A stretch of DNA of 64,000 nucleotides from Mycobacteriales bacterium (GTDB lineage: Bacteria > Actinomycetota > Actinomycetes > Mycobacteriales > Mycobacteriaceae): positions 1 through 64,000 of the forward strand of contig JAHABL010000009.1 of the NCBI GenBank assembly GCA_018376445.1, given 5' to 3'. This document shows positions 17,397-26,582 of the stretch, in pieces (position 1 is the first letter of the stretch; the number at the start of each line of letters is the position of its first letter). Made by a program: the position numbers and the translations under genes. Below the pieces are notes generated by a model. It searched no databases, had not been told where the DNA came from, and was given only the letters and a program-made list of their open reading frames with translations.

Positions 17397-18731
17397 ATGA
17401 AGGTGCTGATGATCTCCTGGGAGTTTCCCCCGGTGATGGTGGGTGGCCTGGGTGCCCATGTCGATCGTCTTGTGGGAGAGTTAGCAGCGGCAGGACATGA
17501 GGTCGTAGTGGTGACGCGTGCTCCCGCCGCCTCTCCTGGAGTTGTAGCAAAAACGACCGATGAGATGCGGGGGAAGGTGCGGGTGGTGTCTGTTCCGCTC
17601 ACTCCGCTAGCTATTGACTTCACGAGCGATCTGATGGCGTGGACACTGCTCATGGGGACCGCCATGACGCAGGCAATTCAGCATCTTCTCCACGGCACCG
17701 GGCCGTGCAGCGAGCATGGTGCCTGGCAGCCTGATGTTATCCATGGCCACGACTGGCTCGTTGCGGTACCTGCCTGTGCTATCGCCGAACAGTACGGGCT
17801 CCCTTTGGTGGGAACGTTCCATGCTACTGAAGCTGGTCGTAACTCCGGTTGGCTGTCTCACACCCTCAACCGCCACGTTCACTCGGCTGAATGGTGGTTT
17901 GCCCACTCCTGTGACTATCTCATTGCTTGCTCGCGTCCGATGGTGGACGAAGTCTCTGCAGCCTTCGGAGATCCCGCCAGTGGGTCTCCCGGGTTACCTC
18001 CGCTGCGTTTTATCCCGAATGGCATTGATACTCGCGGGTGGACTATTCCGCATCGCCCGGCGCGCGCTACCACTGCCCCACACCTGATCTATTTTGGCCG
18101 TTTGGAGTGGGAGAAGGGCGTTCACGATATTCTCTCTTCACTGCCGCTCTTGCGCCGCCGCTACCCCGGTATTCACGTAACCATTGCCGGGGAGGGGATG
18201 AAGCGGGAATGGCTCGAGTCTGAACAGTGCCGGCACCGTCTCTGCGGCCCTGTCCACTTCGCCGGTTTTATGAAAAAGGATGAATTGCGGGAGCTGATCT
18301 CTACTGCCGATCTGGCGGTACTACCGTCCCGCTATGAGCCTTTCGGCATCGTCGCATTGGAGGCGGCCGCTGCCGGGATTCCTGTGGTAGCTGCGCGTGC
18401 TGGGGGGCTCGCTGACATTATTGTTGATGGTAAGACCGGCTGGAGCTACTCCCCTGGCATCATCGACGAAATGGTGGAGACCATCGATGCGGCTCTACAA
18501 AATCCGGTAGAGCGGAATCGTCGGGCTGCCGCAAACCGTGCACAGCTTCCCCAACGGTTCTGCTGGACCCATATTGCTCAGCAGACGGTGCAGGTCTACG
18601 AGTGTGCTGTCGCTGGTTCAACTCGGCGAGCCCAGTTGGCTCTCCCCCGGCCGCTGATACCGCTGCGCCCGCTTCCTGAGCGGGATTGGACGACTCCCGT
18701 CGATGTGGCAACAACCGTTCCACAACCGTAG
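17397..18731 (+). CDS. GT4 alpha-1,4-glucosyltransferase / glycogen-synthase-like (Rv3032-like)
   Basis: The 444-residue product is a GT-B glycosyltransferase. The N-terminal domain opens with MISWEFPPVMVGGLGAH, typical of starch/glycogen-synthase-like GT4 enzymes. The C-terminal domain has the YFGRLEWEKGV loop and the E-x7-E nucleotide-sugar motif in PSRYEPFGIVALEA at about residues 310-325. By synteny it corresponds to Rv3032, which elongates MGLP and contributes to glycogen or capsular glucan. A GTG occurs 18 bases upstream, but the ATG at 17397 is chosen because GAGGAG lies 10 bases before it and the conserved protein begins there. It is the last gene of the three-gene operon. Confidence 0.9.
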   Translation: MKVLMISWEFPPVMVGGLGAHVDRLVGELAAAGHEVVVVTRAPAASPGVVAKTTDEMRGKVRVVSVPLTPLAIDFTSDLMAWTLLMGTAMTQAIQHLLHGTGPCSEHGAWQPDVIHGHDWLVAVPACAIAEQYGLPLVGTFHATEAGRNSGWLSHTLNRHVHSAEWWFAHSCDYLIACSRPMVDEVSAAFGDPASGSPGLPPLRFIPNGIDTRGWTIPHRPARATTAPHLIYFGRLEWEKGVHDILSSLPLLRRRYPGIHVTIAGEGMKREWLESEQCRHRLCGPVHFAGFMKKDELRELISTADLAVLPSRYEPFGIVALEAAAAGIPVVAARAGGLADIIVDGKTGWSYSPGIIDEMVETIDAALQNPVERNRRAAANRAQLPQRFCWTHIAQQTVQVYECAVAGSTRRAQLALPRPLIPLRPLPERDWTTPVDVATTVPQP

Positions 18732-19061
18732 TACCCTCCCCTGCCCGCTTCTCCCCAAATTGATGCCGCGCAACTATTGTGTATTCCGCTCAGATAGTTT
18801 TCTGCGGATGTTTACACTGCTCCGAGCCATTGTCTGTCGACAGCTGAACAGTGCTCAAGCGTCCAGTCAATGGCAGCTCGCATTTTGCTTTCCTATCCAC
18901 TGCAATTTTCTCAGTGTTTTCTTTGGGTCAAATGCCTGATCATCCTGGTCACAGCCTCGCTAAGGTAACAGACGATAGACAAGTATGTACCAAGGGCATT
19001 TCTTCCTTGCTCCCAGCGCTTGGATCGAATTGTCCTCCGAGAGACCGAGGAGAGGTCCACT
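18732..19061 (+). other. 330-base intergenic region before ceramidase 1
   Basis: This stretch is visibly more AT-rich than the flanking genes and holds no convincing gene. It presumably carries the promoter and leader of the downstream ceramidase. A GAGGAG ribosome-binding site lies nine bases before that gene's GTG. A small palindrome (CTGTCGACAG, 18834-18843) is present. No clear -35/-10 pair and no strong terminator hairpin for the upstream glucosyltransferase were found. Confidence 0.6.
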
Positions 19062-21206
19062 GTGGAGATCAATCGTCGTTCATTACTAAAGGGAATGGCC
19101 GCTACGGGCGTCGCAGCCGCAGTAGCTTCGGGAGCCACTCAATCCACCGGTGCACCTTTCGCACAAGCGGCGAAGCGCCACAAGATCACGGGGCCTGCTG
19201 ACGGCAAGGGTTACTCGGTCGGTATTGGTATTTCCAGCATGACGGGTGCTGTCGCTGGACAGGGCATGATGGGTTATTCAGAACCGGAGCAGGTGGCTCG
19301 AGGTCTCCGCAGCCCCTACTACGCCCGTGCTTTTATCTTCGTCGATAACAAGACCAAGGAGCGTTTGGTCTACGTCAACGTCGATATGGCGTGCTTCTTC
19401 GAGGCCCTCCATCAGGAAGTCATCAAGCATTGTGCGAAGAAGTACGGCAAGCTCTACCCCGAATCGCACCTGTGTATCACTGCGACCCACAACCACAATT
19501 CTTGTGGCGGTACGTCGCATAATATGGCCTACAACACTGCGACATCAGGCTTTATGGAGAACAGCTTCAAAGAAGAAGTTGCAGGTATCTGCGAAGCCAT
19601 TGACAAGGCTCACCGCGCCATCCGCCCCGCTACGCTACTACTTGGGCACGCCGAACTCCATAACGCCTCTGCGAACCGCTCTGCGGTAGCTTTTGAGCGG
19701 AATCCTGAATCAGATAAGGCCTACTACCCAGAGAAGATCGACCCACAGGTCCGTGTTCTCCGTATTCAACAGGCGGGTGAGGATGTGGGCGCCATTACCT
19801 GGTTCGCCACCCATGGCACCTCCCTCACCGATGCGAATTTCTACATCGCACCCGATAACAAGGGTCTTGCCTCATACATGTGGGAGCATGACGAAAAGGG
19901 TGTGCGCTACCTGCGCGGACACCAAAACTTCGTGGTGGCATTCTCGCAGACCAACGCCGGCGACATGACTCCGAACTTGGGCGTCAAGCAAATGAAGCCC
20001 ACCGGTCCTGCCGGTACCGACTTCGTCAAGAACAACGCCATCATCGCCAAGCGTCAGTACGACGCCTGCAAGAAGGCATTCGAGTCAGCTACCCCCATTT
20101 CCGGTGCGCACCTCGATGTCCGCTACATGTACGTTGACATGGCACACCAGGTCATCGATGGAAAGTACACCCACGACGGCAAGCGCTGGCGTACCAGCCC
20201 GGCCATCATGGGCGGTTCGGGCGCTGCCTGCTCTATGGAAGACAACGTGCGCTGCCCCACTTGGGACATCCCCTTTATCCGCGAAGGCTGGCAGTTCCCG
20301 GCAGTCGAGCCGAAGATCAAGTCTATCCAAGACGCGATGAAGAAGATGGGAATTAAGAAGGTCCCGGAGCTGCCCCGGGAGGACATGCTCAACCAGTACC
20401 CGAAGGTGCCGCTGCTGCCACTCGGTTACTTGCCCCCAACCCCCTGGAACCCGCAAATCGTGCCAGCACAGATTATCCGCCTGTGTGATCAGCTCACCAT
20501 TTGCGCGAACTCATCCGAGTGCACCATTGCGGGTGGGCTGCGAGTACGCCGACAGGTCGCAAAAACTTTGGATATTCATCTTGAAGATGTGATCTACCAG
20601 GGCTACACCAACTCGTACAACCAGTACATCACCACTCCGGAAGAGTATACGGCAACGCAGTACGAAGCTGGTGAAACCCAATACGGTATCGAGACACTCG
20701 GTGCCTGGATCCAGGCATTCGACGAGCTCGCGCAGGCGATGCGCGACGGTAAAACGGTTGCACATGGTCCCAGCCCTCTCAAGCATGAGTGGTTCCACCC
20801 GACCTGGTTGGCTGCCGTCCCGCCAGACACTTGCCCGAAGGGCAAGAAGTATGGCGACGTACTGGTTCCGCCGGAACGCAGTTACCGCAAGGGCCAGACC
20901 GCCCAGGTCGATTTCGTCGGTGCTCACCCCAACAACCGGATTCGCCGCAACAGCACCTACACAAAGGTGGAGCAGAAGAAGGGCGGCAGCTGGGTGTGCG
21001 TCTACGACGATTCCGATTACGAGACCATGTTCCACTGGGAACGCCCCAAGGATTCCAAGACAGAATCCATTACCCGCGTCATCTGGAATATCCCCACGTG
21101 GCAGGAAGCCGGTACGTATCGTCTGGTTCAGTTGGGCGAATCCCGCGATAAGGGGGGAAAGATCACGTCCTACGTAGGAACGTCACCTGCGTTCCGCGTG
21201 AGTTAG
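19062..21206 (+). CDS. secreted neutral/alkaline ceramidase, paralog 1
   Basis: Ceramidases split ceramide into sphingosine and fatty acid. The 714-residue protein begins with a Tat signal (Arg5-Arg6 in NRRSLLKG, hydrophobic stretch, Ala-rich cleavage region near residue 35). The family signature GQGMMGYSEPEQ, the His pair H143/H145 (THNHNS), H251 (FATHGTS), E486 (SSECTIAG) and the Tyr-rich NSYNQYITTPEEY segment match the zinc ligands of the characterised Pseudomonas enzyme. The nucleophile motif, normally GDVSPN or GDMSPN, reads GDMTPN with Thr303. The last ~150 residues form the family's beta-sandwich C-terminal domain. The GTG start is set by GAGGAG nine bases upstream. It stands alone between the GT4 gene and a convergent acyltransferase. 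Substrate specificity is inferred. Confidence 0.9.
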   Translation: MEINRRSLLKGMAATGVAAAVASGATQSTGAPFAQAAKRHKITGPADGKGYSVGIGISSMTGAVAGQGMMGYSEPEQVARGLRSPYYARAFIFVDNKTKERLVYVNVDMACFFEALHQEVIKHCAKKYGKLYPESHLCITATHNHNSCGGTSHNMAYNTATSGFMENSFKEEVAGICEAIDKAHRAIRPATLLLGHAELHNASANRSAVAFERNPESDKAYYPEKIDPQVRVLRIQQAGEDVGAITWFATHGTSLTDANFYIAPDNKGLASYMWEHDEKGVRYLRGHQNFVVAFSQTNAGDMTPNLGVKQMKPTGPAGTDFVKNNAIIAKRQYDACKKAFESATPISGAHLDVRYMYVDMAHQVIDGKYTHDGKRWRTSPAIMGGSGAACSMEDNVRCPTWDIPFIREGWQFPAVEPKIKSIQDAMKKMGIKKVPELPREDMLNQYPKVPLLPLGYLPPTPWNPQIVPAQIIRLCDQLTICANSSECTIAGGLRVRRQVAKTLDIHLEDVIYQGYTNSYNQYITTPEEYTATQYEAGETQYGIETLGAWIQAFDELAQAMRDGKTVAHGPSPLKHEWFHPTWLAAVPPDTCPKGKKYGDVLVPPERSYRKGQTAQVDFVGAHPNNRIRRNSTYTKVEQKKGGSWVCVYDDSDYETMFHWERPKDSKTESITRVIWNIPTWQEAGTYRLVQLGESRDKGGKITSYVGTSPAFRVS

Positions 21207-21227
21207 CCGCTCAATGCGCGATGGTAT

Positions 21228-21263
21228 GTGTGCCCTTCACCTCTCCAGAGGTGAAGGGCACAC
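21228..21263. terminator. bidirectional hairpin terminator after ceramidase 1
   Basis: A perfect 17-bp stem (21228-21244 with 21247-21263) has a two-base loop, 21 bases after the ceramidase stop. The opposing acyltransferase gene ends at 21332, so the hairpin can serve both strands. There is no long U-run. Confidence 0.75.
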
Positions 21264-21331
21264 TGCTCTGTGGGTATGCTTCCTTGGGTATGCGGTGCGC
21301 TAGGTCGCTGGCCTCTATACAAGGCAGAAAG

Positions 21332-22081
21332 CTATCCGCTCTTCGCTGATAGCTTCTTTTTCCGCTCGATGTCGGCCAGGTCCTCCTCGTGTTGGGCGCG
21401 GGCCGCAGCGCTCGCTTCCCACTCTTCTTTCCGGTTCCGTACCTGTCGAGCTGGGACGCCCACCGCGATACTGTAGTCGGGGATGTTTCCCTTGGCGACG
21501 GCATGCGCTCCGAGCACGCACCCCCGTCCAATTGTGGTGTTCCTCGTGATGGTAACTTTGGTCGCAAGCCAACAATCGGGACCAATACGCACTGGCCCTT
21601 TCACAATCCCTTGATCTTTGATGGGCATCGTGACATCACTGGTGACATGGTCAAAATCGCAAATATAGGTCCAGTCCGCCACCAGTGTGCTCGCACCGAT
21701 TTCAGTATCGAGGTAAGAATTCACGACGACGTCTTTCCCAAAGACGGCTTTATCTCCGATGCGAAGAGATCCTTCGTGGCACCTGATAGCGGTGTTATCT
21801 CCGATATGTACCCATCGACCGATCTCCATCCGCCCCAGACCGGGACGGCACAACAGTTCCGTGTTCTTCCCCAGGAACACCATGCCACGCAACACGACAT
21901 GCGGATTGCGGAGGCGGAACTTGAAGAGCCGCCAGTACCGCACCAGATACCAAGGTGAGTAGGCCTTATGGCGAACCACCCATTTGAGCGAATCCCAGGT
22001 GAGGAAACGGCATTGCTGCGGATCACGATGACGGGCGGCGGCGCGTCGGTCTTTCCAGGGGGTGCCCCACATTGATGTCAT
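21332..22081 (-). CDS. hexapeptide-repeat (left-handed beta-helix) acyltransferase, Rv3034c-like
   Basis: The 249-residue protein has imperfect hexapeptide repeats from about residue 80 to 210 (for example IGDNTAIRC, IGDKAVFGKDV, IGPDCWLATKVTI, IGRGCVLGAHAV), ending in the YSIAVGVPARQVRNR signature of the maltose/galactoside O-acetyltransferase family. The C-terminal tail is charged and helical. In mycobacteria the gene at this position is associated with the MGLP cluster, so acetylation or acylation of a methylated glucan is plausible, by synteny only. TAGCAT lies six bases before the ATG and overlaps the upstream gene's TAG stop. Confidence 0.85.
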   Translation of the reverse strand: MTSMWGTPWKDRRAAARHRDPQQCRFLTWDSLKWVVRHKAYSPWYLVRYWRLFKFRLRNPHVVLRGMVFLGKNTELLCRPGLGRMEIGRWVHIGDNTAIRCHEGSLRIGDKAVFGKDVVVNSYLDTEIGASTLVADWTYICDFDHVTSDVTMPIKDQGIVKGPVRIGPDCWLATKVTITRNTTIGRGCVLGAHAVAKGNIPDYSIAVGVPARQVRNRKEEWEASAAARAQHEEDLADIERKKKLSAKSG

Positions 22082-22087
22082 AGGATA

Positions 22088-22093
22088 ATGCTA
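22088..22093 (-). promoter_or_regulatory. -10-like hexamer TAGCAT before the acyltransferase gene
   Basis: TAGCAT is six bases before the ATG on the minus strand. Its TAG doubles as the stop codon of the upstream methyltransferase gene, which raises the chance that the match is accidental. Confidence 0.25.
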
Positions 22094-23380
22094 CCCAACG
22101 AGACGAGCTCCACAGAGAAAGGCGACGGCACTGGTACCCACCCGGCTGATAACGAGAGTTCGCGCGGGTGCCCCGGCAACAGGCTTTGGAAGGACCGCAC
22201 GGCGCACTGCGGTGGGGTCAACGTCCACTCCCCGTACCAAAATTTCGAGACTCGAGGTGGGGTGGCGACGCAACGCCTTCTTGAGTTCTGCGCTGCGATA
22301 GCGCAGCTGCTCAATAACGGGATAGTAGGGTACCCCAGCGGGAGCGAGGTCGCCTGTCAGGTGCGCAATACGATTATCAAGTTGCCAGAGGCCGCAGCGT
22401 GCAGCCCACTGCCGTACCAATCCTGCCCGTACGATGGCGCCATCCGGCTCAATGAGGATACTGCCGACCTCATCTTCCTTCACATCCGCTGCAGCAGCTG
22501 TTGAGACAGGGTCATCAGCTATCTGGTCAACTACATTGCCCTCCGGACTGAGTACCGTTGCCCTCCGCTTGACCGGCACTACCGAGTGAGTACGTCCGCA
22601 GAGGGGCGACGACCATAAGGCTGCTTCCTTCACTCCCCCCTCGCGAGAACCGGTGATGGAAATGATCTCCACTTCACCCTGCCAGGGGCCCGTCCCCCAA
22701 CCATCAGCGAAGAGCTCTCCCCAGTCTATGCCCGGCGCGCATTTCACAAGGTAGGGACGGTGACGGTACGCCTCCAGAACAGAAGTGAGGGATGGCATCG
22801 TCGAATCGGGACCTCGGTAGCGGCGTTGTCCGGTTGCAGTGCGTCGTGCGGGGTCGAGCAAGGTTACTGTGTCCTCGCCCCAGTACGGCATCAAACAATC
22901 CGCGGTAGTGAAGGTAGCGATGGGGACGTTGTGCCGAGCCATCGCCAGCCGCGCCAGGTCCGTGTCTGATCCGCTGAGCTCGCTTGTGGCTCCTGCGGTT
23001 CGCAATGCGGCCAGCTCAGTACCAATAGAACAGGTAGCGTCGTGGATGCTATCCGACTCCCCGAGTCCCAGAGAGAGCAGCCGCTGTGCCCGGTAGTGTG
23101 CTACTGCGCGTGGAGTGGCTTGCTGCACGGCTGCGAGTGAAAGAAACCACTGGGCGGTCTCCGGGCCGAGTTTCTCCACGGCACGATGGCGCGCCTGGAT
23201 GAGGTCAATAGTGCCACTGAGCAGCTCCGGTGAGAGATCCGGATAGAGACGCCGCAAGTGAGCTGTCGAATTCAAATTGTCCGCGGGAGTCCATGACAGT
23301 GTACTGGCAGTAGCGATCACTGCTTGCCCGGCGGGGCTTGCCCACCATGCTACGAGCTCCGGAGAAAGCTCTACTGCCAT
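22091..23380 (-). CDS. class I methyltransferase with THUMP-like domain (Rv3037c-like)
   Basis: The 429-residue protein matches the actinobacterial family typified by Rv3037c. A helical N-terminal part (about 1-95) is followed by a Rossmann methyltransferase core with a motif-I-like DATCSIGTELAAL segment at about residue 113, the GSDTDLARLAMARHN segment and a TLLDPARR motif-IV-like loop (about 175-180). The C-terminal THUMP-like domain spans roughly 330-429. RNA or protein modification is the usual assumption for this architecture, while mycobacterial synteny links it to the MGLP region. The target is unknown. The ATG has a GGAG-containing leader, and the gene follows another methyltransferase by 85 bases. 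Confidence 0.75.
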   Translation of the reverse strand: MAVELSPELVAWWASPAGQAVIATASTLSWTPADNLNSTAHLRRLYPDLSPELLSGTIDLIQARHRAVEKLGPETAQWFLSLAAVQQATPRAVAHYRAQRLLSLGLGESDSIHDATCSIGTELAALRTAGATSELSGSDTDLARLAMARHNVPIATFTTADCLMPYWGEDTVTLLDPARRTATGQRRYRGPDSTMPSLTSVLEAYRHRPYLVKCAPGIDWGELFADGWGTGPWQGEVEIISITGSREGGVKEAALWSSPLCGRTHSVVPVKRRATVLSPEGNVVDQIADDPVSTAAAADVKEDEVGSILIEPDGAIVRAGLVRQWAARCGLWQLDNRIAHLTGDLAPAGVPYYPVIEQLRYRSAELKKALRRHPTSSLEILVRGVDVDPTAVRRAVLPKPVAGAPARTLVISRVGTSAVAFLCGARLVG

Positions 23381-23465
23381 TCGTCACCTACTCCATTTGC
23401 CCAACCCACTGTATCTCTCCCCCGCTGACTATTCAGTCGTCATCTGGTCTGATCAACGATGGATG

Positions 23466-24503
23466 CTAACGAACTGTGGGGATCGGATGCCGTGAAGGTC
23501 CAGCAGGTCGTGGGCGGGCAGTGACGAATGGTTTTACCCCTGTGACGAGCAGGTTATAGAACCAGCTTTGTGGGATGAAGCGCTTAAAGAAGTGCTCATC
23601 CAACCACGTCGCCGCTTTGAAGAGGTTGAAGGCGAAGAAATGGTAGCGGAGGCTAAGTTGGTCAGTGGGAACCGCAGCCTCAAAAGTTCGGACGGGCCAG
23701 CCTTCCAGCGCGGCTGCAAACTCTTCCGCATTCACTTCTACTTCCACTGCACCAGCCCGCCGAGCCGCATCACGAAGCTCGGTCGGGGTGAAGGTATGAA
23801 TGTCGACGACCGCTTCGAGCGCTTGTGCGCGGGACGATTCGTCCAGTTCTTCCTGCGGGCGGCGGTATTTCCGCACTGGGCCCAGCTTTGTCACCGTGGT
23901 GACGATCTTCCACGTCAACGTACTGATTGCGCGCGCATATTTGTCCCCAGTGGTGGATGGCTCACCGGCAAAGACGAAACGGCCCCCTGGCTTGAGGACC
24001 CGGATGACCTCAGCGAGGGATTGCTCTGGGTCAGGTATGTGGTGCAGCATCGCATGCCCGACTACCAGGTCGAAGGTGTTGTCAGGATAGGGGATGGTTT
24101 CTGCGTCTGCGACTCGTCCATTGACCTGCAGTCCCAATTGTTGTCCGTTTCGCAAAGCGACTTCTACCATGCCGGGTGAGAGGTCCGTCAGCTCACCGGA
24201 TGTCGCCACTCCCGATTGCATGAGGTTGAGGAGGAAGAATCCGGTACCGCACCCTAATTCGAGAGCTTTTCCATAGGGCAGCTCAGCGTTGCGGATGTCA
24301 GACGAGACGGCTTGGTCGAATCGGCCTCGCGCATAGGTGATGCAACGCTCATCGAAGCTGATGGACCACTTCTCGTCGTAGGTTTCCGATTCCCAGTCGT
24401 GGTAGAGGACCTGCGCCATTTTATTGTCGTGGTAGGCGGCTTCCACCTCTTCAGCTGTGGCTTGGCGATGTGGAATGCTGTGCAAGGAGGGTTCCTCGGT
24501 CAC
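23466..24503 (-). CDS. SAM-dependent methyltransferase (Rv3038c-like)
   Basis: The 345-residue protein contains a UbiE/Coq5-type methyltransferase domain at about residues 70-200: motif I LELGCGTGFFL, the NTFDLVVGHAMLHHIPDPEQ segment and the VLKPGGRFVFAGEP segment. The long N- and C-terminal extensions match the mycobacterial Rv3038c family, including a C-terminal region with hydrophobic stretches that may contact membranes. The substrate is unknown, with lipid or quinone-like acceptors possible. The GTG start has AAGGA six bases upstream. It continues the conserved gene order seen in M. tuberculosis. Confidence 0.82.
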   Translation of the reverse strand: MTEEPSLHSIPHRQATAEEVEAAYHDNKMAQVLYHDWESETYDEKWSISFDERCITYARGRFDQAVSSDIRNAELPYGKALELGCGTGFFLLNLMQSGVATSGELTDLSPGMVEVALRNGQQLGLQVNGRVADAETIPYPDNTFDLVVGHAMLHHIPDPEQSLAEVIRVLKPGGRFVFAGEPSTTGDKYARAISTLTWKIVTTVTKLGPVRKYRRPQEELDESSRAQALEAVVDIHTFTPTELRDAARRAGAVEVEVNAEEFAAALEGWPVRTFEAAVPTDQLSLRYHFFAFNLFKAATWLDEHFFKRFIPQSWFYNLLVTGVKPFVTARPRPAGPSRHPIPTVR

Positions 24504-24565
24504 GTGTCGTCCTTCTCTGTTATTAGTGAGGGTGGCCTTAGTTTACTGGAGGAAGTGGGATGACG

Positions 24566-25192
24566 TCACCTGTCATCATCTGGATTACCGTTACGCAGGT
24601 CACCGAGCAACCATTCCTGTGCCTCGTGGAGTACCAAGTCAGGTGCTGCGAGGCGTTCCACAATCCCCGCTGCTAGTGCATCGCTGGGGCCAATGAATCC
24701 TTGTTCTGGTGACGGGTACAGGCGGGCATTATCCCCCATGACACGGTAAGAACAACGTTGCGCCAGCTCCCATGCTTCACCACAGGTGTATCCGCTCAAC
24801 GCCGCGACTACAGGAAACTCTGTTACTAGCACAGCAAGGCGTGCGCAACAGCTTTTTGCTGCTGCCTCCCATGCTCGCCTATGGGCGTTGCTGACGGTGG
24901 CCCATTGTGACCCGTCATTCCCTACCGAAAACATAGTTTTTGATCCCACGAGCACCGCACCACGGAGAGTGCTGTGCGAAGAAGGCAGCATTATGCCTGT
25001 GCCCTCACTGTCATCACCTTGTAGAGCGGCGACAACGGCGTCGAGTTCCTCCCACATACGCAGCGTAAACGCATTCCAGGGAGATTTCCGGAAACGAATG
25101 AGGAGAATACCTCGATAAAGCTGGAGATCAAGGTAGAGAAGCGTAGATGGGTGCGTGTGAGCTGCCGTCACTGGGGTTCTATGCTCCGGCAC
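24566..25192 (-). CDS. short, divergent enoyl-CoA hydratase/isomerase-like protein
   Basis: The protein (208 residues from the GTG at 25192) matches the crotonase fold in part: RFRKSPWNAFTLRMWEEL at the N-terminus, an oxyanion-loop-like MFSVGNDGSQW segment and SGYTCGEAWELAQRCSYRV where crotonases have the Gly-rich second oxyanion segment. It stops about 50 residues short of the usual 255-260, losing the C-terminal helices that build the trimer. By synteny it corresponds to EchA17 (Rv3039c). Activity is doubtful. A TTG 33 bases upstream would overlap the ABC gene more deeply. The chosen GTG overlaps it by 14 bases. Confidence 0.6.
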   Translation of the reverse strand: MPEHRTPVTAAHTHPSTLLYLDLQLYRGILLIRFRKSPWNAFTLRMWEELDAVVAALQGDDSEGTGIMLPSSHSTLRGAVLVGSKTMFSVGNDGSQWATVSNAHRRAWEAAAKSCCARLAVLVTEFPVVAALSGYTCGEAWELAQRCSYRVMGDNARLYPSPEQGFIGPSDALAAGIVERLAAPDLVLHEAQEWLLGDLRNGNPDDDR

Positions 25193-26036
25193 TGTGACGG
25201 CCTCGTGTATAGTCCCGGTGCGCAAAGAAGCGCCCCTCCGAGGTACTCACCACAATGGGTTGACCGAAGGCTTCGGACAGGTGCTGTGATGTGATGACGT
25301 CGTTGACCGGACCTTGGTGCAAGGCTCGGCCGTCACGCAATATCATCGCGTGAGTAAAGCCGCGTGGAATCTCCTCAACGTGGTGGGTGACCATGAGGAT
25401 GGCGGGTGCGTGCGGATCCTCTGCAAGCTGTTCCAATAGTTCAATAAGATCTTCGCGTCCGCCCAAGTCGAGACCCGAGCTCGGTTCATCAAGGAGGAGG
25501 AGTTCGGGGGCAGACATGAGAGCTCGCGCAATGAGAACCCGTTTCCGCTCTCCCTCACTGAGCAATCCAAACGGCCGATCTTTCAGATGGATGACGGCGA
25601 AGTCCTCCAGCAGTGCAGTTGCCCGGTCAAGATCTTCCGCATCGTATTCTTCGCGCCATCGTCCGATCATGGAATATCCCGCAGACAGCACAACATCACG
25701 GGCAGTCTCGTGAGCCGGCACACGCCGAGCCAGGGCGTTGGAAGAAACCCCCAGACGGGTGCGTAGCTCGGTGAGATCGGTGTGTCCAAATTGTTCCCCG
25801 AGAACACTCAAGGTGCCTTTCGATGGGAAGAGATCGCCGCCCACCATATGCAGCAGTGAGGTCTTTCCAGCTCCATTAGGGCCGAAAATAATCCACTGCT
25901 CCCCTGCATTGACCTGCCAGTTGAGAGGTCCTACTAGGGTGGTGTCACCGCGATAGAGCAGAATGTCGCGGGTATCAATGACGAGTGTATTCTGCCGAGA
26001 CACCTCTTCTTGCCCAGCACGTTCGGAACTTGCCAC
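25179..26036 (-). CDS. ABC transporter ATP-binding protein (Rv3041c-like)
   Basis: The 285-residue ATPase has Walker A (GPNGAGKTSL, about residue 53), the signature LSEGERKRV, Walker B (LLLLDEPSSGLD) and the switch His in MVTHHVEEI. It resembles the ModF/YlmA group of single ATPases with no dedicated permease nearby. No membrane partner is in the window, so the cargo is unknown. The start is ambiguous: the GTG at 26036 is used, but a TTG six bases upstream is closer to AGGAGG. It heads the minus-strand block between the two ceramidases. Confidence 0.85.
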   Translation of the reverse strand: MASSERAGQEEVSRQNTLVIDTRDILLYRGDTTLVGPLNWQVNAGEQWIIFGPNGAGKTSLLHMVGGDLFPSKGTLSVLGEQFGHTDLTELRTRLGVSSNALARRVPAHETARDVVLSAGYSMIGRWREEYDAEDLDRATALLEDFAVIHLKDRPFGLLSEGERKRVLIARALMSAPELLLLDEPSSGLDLGGREDLIELLEQLAEDPHAPAILMVTHHVEEIPRGFTHAMILRDGRALHQGPVNDVITSQHLSEAFGQPIVVSTSEGRFFAHRDYTRGRHSAGA

Positions 26037-26582
26037 GGTCAACCTCTCCTCCTTCTATAGCTGTTGATGCTACCAGCGGTGTAGGGGCCCACGCGGGGAC
26101 CCGGCCGGGCGACACTGAGAACAGACGACTGGCTCCCGTTAGGACATGTACACATCCAGTAAGCAGCGTAGTCGCGCCGCAATTATCTGTAATTAGACGA
26201 ATGACCTGGGCATTTTGTTGGTTTAACACACATGTAACGAACGAGTATCCGAAGGTGTCCTCTATCCAAGTTTTTGATGAGAAAACTGCAGGTATAGACA
26301 TGTGTTTATGAATAACAACCCTCCCCTTGCCAGTTATATTCGTGGCAACTTATCCGTGGTTGATGCCACAACTACCGATAAAAAGGAACTGGCACCAAAA
26401 GAGACATCGCCACTGCTGCAACACTTTTCAGTGTATATGGGTGCTAAATCACAAAGCTGATATATTGGTCATCTGTTCAACCCAGGAAGTCATCGACAGA
26501 TAAGGGAATTTCTCGATCGGTTCCATCCTTTAATGAACGTAGAATTTTAAACGCTTGGTAAATAGAGCGGAAGGATAATCTC
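26037..26582. other. 546-base AT-rich intergenic region between ABC gene and ceramidase 2
   Basis: This is the divergent region between the ABC ATPase and ceramidase 2. It is clearly AT-richer than its neighbours. A 50-codon ATG frame at 26308-26460 (+) has no ribosome-binding site and atypical codon use, so I do not call it a gene. A TAGAAT hexamer at 26540-26545 could be a -10 for ceramidase 2, but no matching -35 was found. Nothing else recognisable is present. Confidence 0.55.

Noticed and set aside
24566..25192. Calling the crotonase-like gene a pseudogene
   Set aside because: No internal stop or frameshift was found. Truncation alone is not enough, so it is reported as a divergent CDS.
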